Positions 36,132 to 43,990 are shown, counted from the first letter of the stretch. The stretch: DNA of 64,000 nt from Aquiflexum balticum DSM 16537 (GCF_900176595.1 NZ_LT838813.1:5660001-5724000); one strand, 5' to 3'. Notes: a model not told the origin generated them from the letters alone. Made by a program: numbers and translations.

Positions 36132-36474
36132 TCACTTCAACTTCCTTTAAAAGGAATTTTCTTATCTGAGAATCTGCTGCTGTAATCTCATATACTGGTC
36201 AAATCATCAATTGCCTGTTGTGCCCAGATTATTCAAACCATTTCTCCAATTTCATTTTAGATTCTTCCTCGGAAAAAAATTTCCCATACAGAATTTGCTG
36301 TTGTCCTTCTTTTATTTTAGGGCTTTATGATAGTATTCGGAAAGGTTGGGATTGAAATCCCATATGTCTTCCATCCATACCTTTTGCTTTTGATTACCCC
36401 TATTAGTTCCGATATTTACATATCAGCGAGGATGGAGTTGTGAAAAACTATTTTACTAAATCAAATTAGATTCA
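36132..36474. other. Spacer between HEPN and mobA genes
   Basis: About 340 bases without an intact gene. It carries the frameshifted remnant at 36229-36402 on the minus strand. No promoter is clear for mobA; the last 70 bases before it are AT-rich. Confidence 0.45.
36229..36402 (-). pseudogene. Frameshifted gene remnant
   Basis: Reading the minus strand gives an open segment with stretches NIGTNRGNQKQKVWMEDIW and DFNPNLSEYYHKALK, then a stop. A one-base insertion at the AAAATAAAAG run would continue it as IKEGQQQILYGKFF and SEEESKMKLEKWFE before a stop at 36229. Composition looks protein-like, but the family is not recognised. It probably is the 3' end of a decayed gene. Confidence 0.4.
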
Positions 36475-37041
36475 ATGGTTGCATTACAGGACATAGAAGC
36501 ATTTATTTTGGCCGGAGGAAAAAGTCAACGGATGGGAGAAGAGAAGGGCTTGGCTCTATTGAAAGGCTTACCTATGGTCACTTATATCATCAAAACCTTG
36601 CAATCCGTCCCTTTGGGTGTGAAGTTGATTTCAGCTAATATTGATTATAATCAATTCGGTCTTTTGGTGTACGCGGACTCCAAGCAGGGTAAAGGCCATA
36701 TGGGAGGTTTGATGACGGCCTTGGAACAGACTTGTAAACCATATGTGCTGTTGATGGGTTGCTACATGCCATTTGTTTCTAAAGGTACAGTACGCTACCT
36801 TATTGAAAATAGCCAAGACCACAAAATCAATGTAAGGATCAACCCCATCCTGGCCATTTATCCAAAATCTATCATTCCCCATCTCAAGGTTCATATAGAA
36901 AATAACCAACTCAAAATGCAGGATTTTATTTCTTCCCAAGACCACTACATCGTAAAAATGGATTATTTTGAAAGATTGGAACCAAATGTTTTGACAAACA
37001 TCAATAGCAGTGAGGATCTGAAATATTGGAACATGAAATGA
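36475..37041 (+). CDS. mobA: MobA-like molybdenum cofactor guanylyltransferase, altered active site
   Basis: A 188-aa NTP-transferase of the MobA family, which joins GMP to molybdopterin. The N-terminal loop LAGGKSQRMGEEKG is close to the canonical LAGGxSxRMGxDKG. Two further positions deviate: GHMGG (H75) in place of GPxGG, and GCYMPFV with Y97 in place of the magnesium-binding Asp of CDMPF (codon TAC at 36763-36765). The protein is otherwise full length. Substrate binding without normal catalysis, or a different nucleotide use, is possible. Its stop overlaps the start of the next gene (ATGA). Confidence 0.82.
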   Translation: MVALQDIEAFILAGGKSQRMGEEKGLALLKGLPMVTYIIKTLQSVPLGVKLISANIDYNQFGLLVYADSKQGKGHMGGLMTALEQTCKPYVLLMGCYMPFVSKGTVRYLIENSQDHKINVRINPILAIYPKSIIPHLKVHIENNQLKMQDFISSQDHYIVKMDYFERLEPNVLTNINSSEDLKYWNMK

Positions 37042-38147
37042 TTATGGACAGATTCGCACGACAAAATGTATTGCCTGGATTTGGGAAAGAGGCGCAGGTA
37101 AAACTTAAGAAATCCAAAATACTGGTAATTGGTGCCGGGGGGTTGGGATGTCCGGCATTGCTTTATTTAGCTGCAGCTGGTGTAGGTACTGTAGGGATAA
37201 TGGATGGAGATACGGTTTCACTGTCAAACCTGAACAGGCAAATACTTTTTGGTGAAAGTGACCTGGGATTGAACAAAGCAGAAACTGCCGCACATTATTT
37301 AAAATCCAAATATTCCGATATCCAAATTGATTGCATTCCGGAGTTTATCACAACAGAGAATGCAGCAAACATTATCTCAAAATATGACCTGATTCTGGAC
37401 GGTTCAGACAATTTTCCCACCCGATACTTAGTCAATGATGCATGTGTCTTATTAAAAAAACCATTTGTTTTTGGTGCCATTTACCAAAACCAAGGACAGG
37501 TAAGTATCTTGAATGCAGCTGACTCTTACTCTATCAATTATAGAGATCTCTTCCCTGACCCTCCTACAGCCTATGAAATACCGAATTGCAATGAGACCGG
37601 TGTTTTAGGGGTATTGCCGGGAATTATCGGAACCATACAGGCTGCCGAAGCGATCAAATATGTCACAGGCTATGGCAGGTCATTAATTGATAAGATGCTT
37701 TTTTATAATTTGCTTGACCATCAATCCTATGAAGTTGCGCTGAGCAAAAACCCTGAGGCTCATCAGTCAACGCCTAAAACCATTGCGCAATTCAAGGAAA
37801 TTGACTACGCTGTTGTCTGTGGCAACGGAGACAGTATCAGTTGGAGCGATGCTTTTGCGCTATTGAAAAAATTTCCCGATGGAAAACTGATTGATGTCAG
37901 GGAAAAAGATGAAGCTCCAAGACTTAAAAATATTGACCACATATCGGTCCCTGTTTCAGGAATAGAAGAAATTCCCGGCATCTTAAGGCCTATTGATCCC
38001 CTATTGTTATTTTGTCAAAGTGGTATCAGAAGTTTAAATGCAGTCAAAATACTGGAAAATGCCTTTCCGGGAAAAAAAATCCATTCCATTTCAGGAGGTA
38101 TTGAAGCTATGGATTCACCGATTAACAAAAAAGATCATGGAAACTAA
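37038..38147 (+). CDS. moeB: MoeB/ThiF-type activating enzyme with C-terminal rhodanese domain
   Basis: E1-like adenylating enzyme (369 aa) fused to a rhodanese domain, expected to activate and sulfurate MoaD. The ATP loop is GAGGLGCP (32-39), followed by NLNRQILF; the C-terminal rhodanese active-site loop CQSGIRS has its cysteine at 326. The zinc cysteines of E. coli MoeB are absent: the first motif is DLFPDPP and no CPVC pair follows. The ATG at 37038 overlaps the mobA stop, so it is preferred over the TTG at 37026. It overlaps moaE by 11 bases. Confidence 0.9.
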   Translation: MIMDRFARQNVLPGFGKEAQVKLKKSKILVIGAGGLGCPALLYLAAAGVGTVGIMDGDTVSLSNLNRQILFGESDLGLNKAETAAHYLKSKYSDIQIDCIPEFITTENAANIISKYDLILDGSDNFPTRYLVNDACVLLKKPFVFGAIYQNQGQVSILNAADSYSINYRDLFPDPPTAYEIPNCNETGVLGVLPGIIGTIQAAEAIKYVTGYGRSLIDKMLFYNLLDHQSYEVALSKNPEAHQSTPKTIAQFKEIDYAVVCGNGDSISWSDAFALLKKFPDGKLIDVREKDEAPRLKNIDHISVPVSGIEEIPGILRPIDPLLLFCQSGIRSLNAVKILENAFPGKKIHSISGGIEAMDSPINKKDHGN

Positions 38148-38583
38148 AAGAACACCCAAAAACATATTTGTACAAGGAGCTATCTCTCCGGATAAAATTG
38201 CCAAATCCATCGCCAACCACAGTACGAAAACCGATATTGGCGGCCACAGTATTTTCCTGGGACAGGTAAGAGCAGATCAAAAAGAGGAAGGAAAAGTCAT
38301 CGCCATTGATTACACGGCCTATGAAGAAATGGCATTGGAAAAGGCTTTTGAAATCCGGGAAGCAATATTTGCCAAATATCCACTTTCCTGCATGCATATA
38401 TATCACAGTTTGGGTGAAGTGAAAGTCGGAGAAATCTGCCTATTTGTATTCACTTCTTCCAAACATCGCAAGGCCGCCATTGATGCCTGTGAAGAATTGG
38501 TAGAAAGGATCAAAAAAGAAGTCCCTGTTTGGGGCAAAGAAATTTTGGGGAACGAGAAAAGTGTTTGGAAAGAGAATACCTAA
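38137..38583 (+). CDS. moaE: Molybdopterin synthase catalytic subunit MoaE
   Basis: A 148-aa MoaE that joins the two sulfurs to precursor Z with MoaD. It has HSIFLGQVRADQKE, TAYEEMALEK, YHSLGEVKVGE and the catalytic lysine in VPVWGKE. The start at 38137 (METKRTPKN) overlaps the moeB-like stop; the longer open frame from 38038 would add 33 residues in the overlapped gene and is not supported by family length. Confidence 0.95.
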   Translation: METKRTPKNIFVQGAISPDKIAKSIANHSTKTDIGGHSIFLGQVRADQKEEGKVIAIDYTAYEEMALEKAFEIREAIFAKYPLSCMHIYHSLGEVKVGEICLFVFTSSKHRKAAIDACEELVERIKKEVPVWGKEILGNEKSVWKENT

Positions 38584-38614
38584 AAAAAAGCACCAAGCTA
38601 ATGCCTGATGCTTT
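38582..38614 (-). terminator. Terminator of the fasciclin gene
   Basis: On the minus strand a 12-bp stem with two wobble pairs (38587-38598 with 38603-38614) and a four-base loop leads into a run of seven or more T. Confidence 0.75.
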
Positions 38615-38657
38615 CGGGTTAGAAACAAACAACCTTTATGGAAAGAAATTATTATTT

Positions 38658-39212
38658 TCATTCGGGTATTAGCACTTTATCCACTACATGGATAATTCCA
38701 TTTGAAGCCTGAACGCTTCCTAAAATCTTGGCCCCATTGACTAATACCGTGCCTTCCGCATTTTTTTGTATCTCAACAGATCTTCCATCCGCAGTACCTA
38801 ATTTTCGCCCATTGACGAAATCATCAACCTTATAAACTCCCAATAACACATGATATTCAAGAATATCTCTGAGCTGTCTCTGGTTTTCAGCTTTGGTAAG
38901 TGTTGCCAATGTACCTTCAGGCAAGGCATCAAATGCTGAATTGGTCGGGGCAAAAACTGTGAAAGGTCCCACATTCGCCAAGGCATCCACATAATCTGCT
39001 GCTTTCAATGCTGCAACCAATGTCGAATGGTCTGGGGAACCCACCGCAACCTGTACCACATTCGGGTTTGACATATCGTCTTTGACTCCGGATTGCCCAA
39101 CGTGCGTTGTCTCTGAAGCAGAACTGTTGCTATTTTGGTTCTCTGATGACCCACATCCTACAAACAATAGGAGTGAACCAATAATTGTAAAGAATTTAAT
39201 TCTCGATTTCAT
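38658..39212 (-). CDS. Fasciclin-domain lipoprotein
   Basis: A 184-aa lipoprotein (lipobox FVGC, C20) with one FAS1 domain covering about residues 60-180 (VGPFTVFAPTNSAFDALPEG, LEYHVLLGVYKVDDFV, NGIIHVVDKVLIPE). FAS1 proteins act in adhesion or as extracellular partners. It lies downstream of the Rrf2 regulator gene, same strand, and half-sites of the Rrf2 palindrome precede it. Confidence 0.93.
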   Translation of the reverse strand: MKSRIKFFTIIGSLLLFVGCGSSENQNSNSSASETTHVGQSGVKDDMSNPNVVQVAVGSPDHSTLVAALKAADYVDALANVGPFTVFAPTNSAFDALPEGTLATLTKAENQRQLRDILEYHVLLGVYKVDDFVNGRKLGTADGRSVEIQKNAEGTVLVNGAKILGSVQASNGIIHVVDKVLIPE

Positions 39213-39257
39213 TTTGTTTTGGGTTTGAATACGAGTGCAATATATAAAAAGACCTTT

Positions 39258-39295
39258 TTATCTTTTATGATTAAAGTCATATTTTGTAGAGATAA
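39258..39295 (-). promoter_or_regulatory. Half-sites of the Rrf2 palindrome before the fasciclin gene
   Basis: TTATCTTT (39258-39265) and AGAGATAA (39288-39295) are everted copies of the palindrome arm AAAGATAA found at 39821-39838, the second with one mismatch. They lie 46-83 bases upstream of the fasciclin start codon. Confidence 0.35.
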
Positions 39296-39349
39296 AATAA
39301 AAAATTAAGAAATTCAGTAGGTAAGTTCTTTGAGATTTAACAACACAGT

Positions 39350-39787
39350 CTAAACCAATCTGGCAAGAACCGTTTCACCGTTTTCAACTTCTTCTGCGAG
39401 TTGTTTGAGGCTCTTCTCTGTAAGCATATGTACCAAATCAATCCTTATTTTTTTGATTTCATGATGCAAGGGGCAAGGGTTATCTTCCGAGCATTGTTTC
39501 AATCCAAGGCCACAACCTGAAAAAAGCTCATCTCCATCGATGACATGAACCAAATCCTTTAGGGTAAACTGTTCATGTTCCTTTCCTGCATAAAATCCCC
39601 CTGTCGGTCCTTTTTGTGAACCTATTATTTTCTTTCTGACAAGTTCTTGGAGAACTTTTGCAGTAAATGGTTCCGGTGCATCAACAAAAGCAGCAATCTC
39701 TTTGGCACCTACTTTTTGGCCAATTTGACTTTGCTTCCAGATATAGATCACTGATTTGATTCCGTATTGGCAAGCTTTGGAGAACAT
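39350..39787 (-). CDS. Rrf2-family regulator with three cysteines (NsrR/IscR-like)
   Basis: A 145-aa winged-helix regulator: SKACQYGIKSVIYIW, the helix KVGAKEIAAFVDAPEPFTAKVLQEL and the wing GPTGGFYAG. C92, C99 and C105 (spacing Cx6Cx5C) match the [Fe-S]-binding triad of NsrR and IscR, suggesting a cluster that senses nitric oxide, iron or oxygen. A perfect palindrome lies 34-51 bases before its start. The divergent CDF gene and the fasciclin gene downstream are likely targets. Confidence 0.93.
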   Translation of the reverse strand: MFSKACQYGIKSVIYIWKQSQIGQKVGAKEIAAFVDAPEPFTAKVLQELVRKKIIGSQKGPTGGFYAGKEHEQFTLKDLVHVIDGDELFSGCGLGLKQCSEDNPCPLHHEIKKIRIDLVHMLTEKSLKQLAEEVENGETVLARLV

Positions 39788-39820
39788 AATATTTTTTTGA
39801 GTTAAACAATTCTGTAAAAT

Positions 39821-39838
39821 AAAGATAATGTTATCTTT
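39821..39838. promoter_or_regulatory. Perfect 18-bp palindrome, candidate Rrf2 operator
   Basis: AAAGATAATGTTATCTTT has perfect 8-base arms with a two-base centre. On the minus strand it includes TATCTTTA, a near-match to the -7 box TAnnTTTG, so binding would block the regulator's own promoter. Confidence 0.55.
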
Positions 39839-39923
39839 CTATCCGTAATAAATGATACAAAGACAAAGCTATTTTGTTTAATTTTTTTTTTAAAGTTTTG
39901 TAATTGGTAACCTATCTTAGAAT

Positions 39924-40715
39924 ATGAATAAATCAGTTTTTAAAATTTCACAGATGGACTGTCCCTCTGAAGAAAATTTAATTAGGTTGAAATTGGCAGA
40001 TCAAGAATCCATCAAAAACCTTGAGTTTGATTTAAATGAACGAAGATTGACTATCTATCACGAAGAGGGCATTTCTGAAATTCAAAGTTTAATTCGCTCC
40101 TTGAATTTAGGCGATACCTTGGAATCTTCAGAAGAATCATCCATCACCTCCTTTGATGCCGAAACACTTCAAAAGAAAATGCTTTGGGCAGTATTGATTA
40201 TCAATTTTTCCTTTTTTCTTATTGAAATGACTACGGGTCTCATTTCCAAATCAATGGGTTTAGTCGCAGACAGTTTGGATATGTTGGCAGATGCCTTTGT
40301 TTATGCAATCAGTCTTTTTGCAGTTGGCGGCAGTATCTTTTTAAAAAAGAAAATTGCTCGTATTGCAGGTTATTTTCAGCTTATCTTGGCTACTATCGGA
40401 TTAAGTGAAATAGTCCGAAGATTTGTTGGAATCGAAATGATGCCTGATTTTTCAACCATGATCATTGTTTCAATTTTGGCTTTGATCGCCAATGCTTTTA
40501 GTCTTTACCTATTGCAAAAAGCCAAAAGCAAGGAAGCCCACATGCAGGCCAGTATGATCTTCACATCCAATGATATTGTCATCAATTTCGGGGTGATTAT
40601 TGCCGGTATTTTGGTCAATTGGCTTCAATCAGGATATCCGGATTTAATAGTGGGTATGATTGTATTTATTATTGTAATTAGAGGTGCATTGAGAATCCTG
40701 AAACTAGGTAAATAA
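39924..40715 (+). CDS. CDF-family cation transporter with N-terminal HMA-like domain
   Basis: A 263-aa membrane protein. Residues 1-70 resemble a heavy-metal-associated domain with one cysteine (SQMDCPSEEN, C13) instead of CxxC. Six helices follow with the helix-2 metal site DMLAD (DxxxD); in helix 5 the equivalent is FTSND, so the usual H or D is replaced by F. There is no C-terminal cytoplasmic CDF domain. It probably moves divalent metal, but the altered site makes the ion uncertain. It is divergent from the Rrf2 gene. Confidence 0.85.
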   Translation: MNKSVFKISQMDCPSEENLIRLKLADQESIKNLEFDLNERRLTIYHEEGISEIQSLIRSLNLGDTLESSEESSITSFDAETLQKKMLWAVLIINFSFFLIEMTTGLISKSMGLVADSLDMLADAFVYAISLFAVGGSIFLKKKIARIAGYFQLILATIGLSEIVRRFVGIEMMPDFSTMIIVSILALIANAFSLYLLQKAKSKEAHMQASMIFTSNDIVINFGVIIAGILVNWLQSGYPDLIVGMIVFIIVIRGALRILKLGK

Positions 40716-40764
40716 TTTTCATTTTAGTGTGGTTTTGAGTTATAATTTTTGAAATAAGAAGGCC

Positions 40765-42606
40765 TCATACAATCGGGACAGTACCACGAATTTCCAAAAG
40801 AATTTCATCCAATTGTTCTTTCATTTTTTTGATGACTTCTTCCTTACCTACAGCCACAGCATTGGTCAGTTCCTGATAATACTGAATTCCCGACTCCAGA
40901 TTTCTTTTGAATTTCTCTATGTAAGTTTCAAATTTCTGATTGCTTTCCGGAAGTGCTTTTTCCATTTCGGATTTTAGGTATTGCATGTACAGTTGCAACT
41001 CTTTGATAAACACATGTGGTCTTTCAGGGTCCAGATTGATTTGGAGTTTCCCATACACATGCCCGACCATTTCTTTGAGACTAAAGACACCTTTAAAGTA
41101 TGCCAGGTTTGGACCCGGACAAATAGTTACCGCAGAAAGGTTTCGACGGGGTGTTTCACCTGCATTCAAAATCGCAGGTGCACTCAAGCCTTCACAGAGG
41201 CAATCCTTTTCCAAAACTTCATTCAACGCTGAATCAGTAGTTTCACCTGCTTTGTGTTGCTTGGTTTTAAGATTTTGGTATTCCCTTGAGGCTGTGCAAA
41301 TGGCTTTGTCTGAAAACTCCTTACTGAATGTCAGAAATTTCTTATAACAGGGACTGCCGGGTCTGTTTTTCTCAATTCTGGCGATCCGTTGTTCTTCCCC
41401 GCTACTGATTCTTAGGTTATTGAAAGGCACTCCCAAAGGGGAAGCATGACTGAGGTAATAATCAGATTTTTTGGACCTGATCAATCTGTCCAAAGTATCT
41501 TCATCCACACTTGTAGCTTCAGGGACCAGCAAAAATGGGCTTCCCCAACCGGTTCCGTCCAATTGATAATATTCCATCAAAAAGCTGTTTTCTTCGGCAT
41601 TTCCAATACCGCCCTGATAAGTGACCTTAGGTTTGATGTTTTCCGGCAACAATGGCAAACCTTTTTCCTGCAAAGCCGCTTGGCATCCGTTTAATAAGGT
41701 TTCTCTTAAACTTTCCCTGTTGGTTTTGAATTCCTCCAATATAGGCCCGACCAAAAATCCATCCGTCGCAAATGCATGGCCTCCACAATTCAATCCTGAC
41801 TCTATCCTGAATTCGGATATCCAAATTCCTTTTTTGGCCAGAAATCTACCTTGAATCAATGCAGATCTATAGTCTGAAACTTTGAGGATTATTCTTTTTT
41901 TGATTTTTCCGTTTGCATCGGGAAAGAAATCCGGGAACTGTTCGATATAACTATACAATGCAGGATTCAATCCGGCTGAAAATACAACAGCGCTATTGAG
42001 TTCGCTTTGTGCAAATCCTCTCAAAGCAGAAAGGGCGTCAGAGTATTCCCTAGGCAATTCATCACCATTTCTGTCAAAATTTATTTTATCGACCTTGGTC
42101 ATGATATTGACATCAATACTTCCCGGATGAATGGCATCCTTCAACTTTACCTCAATTTCCTTTTTTTCGGTAGCAGAAGCATGTGACATCTTTTTGTACA
42201 ACTGAAATAAAGGATGCTCTTCCGGCAACAATTCAAAATATTGATTGATTTCCGTATCGCTGTCAAAATCCTGCTGCCTGAGTTCCTGTGTTTGATTTTC
42301 AACAGCATGATGAAGTAAATTCAAATATGCCCCAACTCTTTTCGCCCTATAATCTTCCTCTTTTTCATCAATGTATATATATGGAATATTCAGTTTTCTA
42401 CAATAAATCCTTCTCATATCTTCCAGCAAATGGTCATCCATAATGGATACTGCTGAAGAAATACCATATCTGGCAATTTTGATCGGTGAGTCAACGGTAT
42501 ACCCTAACCCCATTACAGGAATATGAAATTTGTGTAGTGTGTTTTGATTGGCAATCATTATCCAAGAGTCTTTGAGTGATTTTGATTCCATAAAGAGGAA
42601 TTCCAT
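40765..42606 (-). CDS. Large nitronate-monooxygenase-like TIM-barrel protein
   Basis: A 613-aa protein, not a described family as far as I can tell. Its N-terminus (HIPVMGLGYTVDSPIKIARY, then ISSAVSIMDDHLLEDMR) recalls the nitronate monooxygenase/FabK start, and QGGIGNAEENSFLMEYYQLD followed by GTGWGSPFLLVPEATSVDE recalls the FMN-phosphate loop of that fold (GGI...GAdGVxxGTrFL). ESGLNCGGHAFATDG and a C-terminal cysteine group (SPCYK, KAICTAS, DCLCEGLSAP, TICPGPN) are extra. A second in-frame ATG at 42591 is possible. It is about twice the usual length and stands alone. Confidence 0.7.
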   Translation of the reverse strand: MEFLFMESKSLKDSWIMIANQNTLHKFHIPVMGLGYTVDSPIKIARYGISSAVSIMDDHLLEDMRRIYCRKLNIPYIYIDEKEEDYRAKRVGAYLNLLHHAVENQTQELRQQDFDSDTEINQYFELLPEEHPLFQLYKKMSHASATEKKEIEVKLKDAIHPGSIDVNIMTKVDKINFDRNGDELPREYSDALSALRGFAQSELNSAVVFSAGLNPALYSYIEQFPDFFPDANGKIKKRIILKVSDYRSALIQGRFLAKKGIWISEFRIESGLNCGGHAFATDGFLVGPILEEFKTNRESLRETLLNGCQAALQEKGLPLLPENIKPKVTYQGGIGNAEENSFLMEYYQLDGTGWGSPFLLVPEATSVDEDTLDRLIRSKKSDYYLSHASPLGVPFNNLRISSGEEQRIARIEKNRPGSPCYKKFLTFSKEFSDKAICTASREYQNLKTKQHKAGETTDSALNEVLEKDCLCEGLSAPAILNAGETPRRNLSAVTICPGPNLAYFKGVFSLKEMVGHVYGKLQINLDPERPHVFIKELQLYMQYLKSEMEKALPESNQKFETYIEKFKRNLESGIQYYQELTNAVAVGKEEVIKKMKEQLDEILLEIRGTVPIV

Positions 42607-42659
42607 AAGTTGACAAAGCTATCCTCTAATGCATTGCAAAAAGAGAGCATTGCTCATTG

Positions 42660-42775
42660 AAGAGCATGACTTTTATCATGAAGTTGGAAGTTGGGGAGAT
42701 TGGAAGTGGGGAAGTTGGTTTAATGAATTGAAAGATTGGAAGATTGAAAAATTGGAAGATTAAGTCAAGGAGATA
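42660..42775. repeat. Purine-rich GAAGTTGGAAG-type tract
   Basis: Tandem short units GAAGTTGGAAGTTGGGGAGATTGGAAG on the plus strand, then GATTGGAAGATT units; on the minus strand this is CTTCCAAT, the same kind of tract as found at 30789 and 31766. It lies upstream of the NMO-like gene on that gene's coding side. Confidence 0.55.
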
Positions 42776-42848
42776 TAATACCTCGAATTGATATCCTTTA
42801 AATAAAACCGTAAATTGATATTGATTTAAAAGGTAAACATAGCTAGAA

Positions 42849-43526
42849 ATGAAGCATATCTATTTCATTATGATACTCTTTGCCTATTTTCAAACCGACC
42901 CTTATAGAACCGAGAGGTTGAATATGGTCAAATCCCAAATAGAAAACAGAGGGATTAAAAACCCTTTGGTTCTTGAGGCGATGCGCAAGGTTCCCCGGCA
43001 TTTATTTGTCCCAGAATACCAAAAATCCAATGCCTATGAAGACAGGCCGCTGTCCATTGGTGATGGTCAGACCATATCGCAACCCTATATTGTAGCGCAC
43101 ATGACAGCTATCATCAATCCCCTTAAAGGGATGAAGGTATTGGAAATCGGGACAGGATCGGGATATCAAGCTGCGGTATTGGCAGAGATTGTAGACCAGG
43201 TTTTTACCATAGAAATCGTAGAGAATCTGGGAAAAAGAGCCAAAGCTGACCTTGAAAAATCAGGATACAAAAATGTTTTTGTAAAAATCGGGGACGGATA
43301 TCAAGGGTGGCCAAGCGAGGCTCCATTTGACGCCATTTTGGTTACAGCTGCTGCTGAAAATATCCCACAACCTCTGATTGACCAATTGAAAGAAGGCGGT
43401 AGGATGGTGATTCCGGTCGGAAAGCAAGGAGAGGTGCAGGATTTGATCTTAATTGAAAAAATCAAAGGCAAGATAAGGACCACTAACTTGGGCGCTGTTA
43501 GATTTGTTCCGTTCACCAGAAACTGA
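42849..43526 (+). CDS. pcm: Protein-L-isoaspartate O-methyltransferase
   Basis: SAM-dependent methyltransferase of 225 aa that repairs isoaspartyl residues. SAM motif I is LEIGTGSGYQAAVLAEI; the substrate region has PRHLFVPEY, GDGQTISQPYIVAHM and, further on, IPQPLIDQLKEGGRMVIPVG. The first 14 residues are hydrophobic (IYFIMILFAYFQ), so export is possible. Its stop is two bases from the convergent DUF1456 gene. Confidence 0.94.
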   Translation: MKHIYFIMILFAYFQTDPYRTERLNMVKSQIENRGIKNPLVLEAMRKVPRHLFVPEYQKSNAYEDRPLSIGDGQTISQPYIVAHMTAIINPLKGMKVLEIGTGSGYQAAVLAEIVDQVFTIEIVENLGKRAKADLEKSGYKNVFVKIGDGYQGWPSEAPFDAILVTAAAENIPQPLIDQLKEGGRMVIPVGKQGEVQDLILIEKIKGKIRTTNLGAVRFVPFTRN

Positions 43527-43528
43527 TT

Positions 43529-43990
43529 TCATTCGCTCCTAAATTTTAACTGGATTCCACGAAGAAAATTCCTTAATATCTGATCCTTGCAAAGTCGGTA
43601 TTGGCTTTGGGTAGGTTTTCTGAAAAAAGCACTGAGTTCATGCTTGCTTATATTGATGTCTAATTGATGCAGCATCTCCAAAATATCCTCGTCTTTCAAT
43701 TCCAAAGCAATTTTCAGTTTACGTAGAATCATATTATTGGTCAAAGTTTTTTCAGCTATAGGGAGGGTATCATCTTTTTTTCCCCTCCTATCTATGATCA
43801 ATCCATTGAGGAAATAAGCCAGGTCTTTGTCATAAATTCCTTTAAAATCAGGATCCTCATCCCTCTTCAGCCAATCACTTACCTCGGCCCTAGTCACTGA
43901 TTTCCCCCCCAAACCAAATAATTTTATCATTTTATCATCACCAAAATCAAATGTATAGCGCAGGCTTCGGAGGATATCGTTGTTGGACAT
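43529..43990 (-). CDS. DUF1456 family protein (YehS-like)
   Basis: A 153-aa protein made of two copies of the approximately 70-residue DUF1456 repeat: NNDILRSLRYTFDFGDDKMI and NNMILRKLKIALELKDEDIL. Function is unknown. Confidence 0.92.
   Translation of the reverse strand: MSNNDILRSLRYTFDFGDDKMIKLFGLGGKSVTRAEVSDWLKRDEDPDFKGIYDKDLAYFLNGLIIDRRGKKDDTLPIAEKTLTNNMILRKLKIALELKDEDILEMLHQLDINISKHELSAFFRKPTQSQYRLCKDQILRNFLRGIQLKFRSE

Noticed and set aside
38038-38136. 33-residue N-terminal extension of MoaE
   Set aside because: It lies within the overlapped moeB-like gene and exceeds family length; ATG at 38137 fits better.
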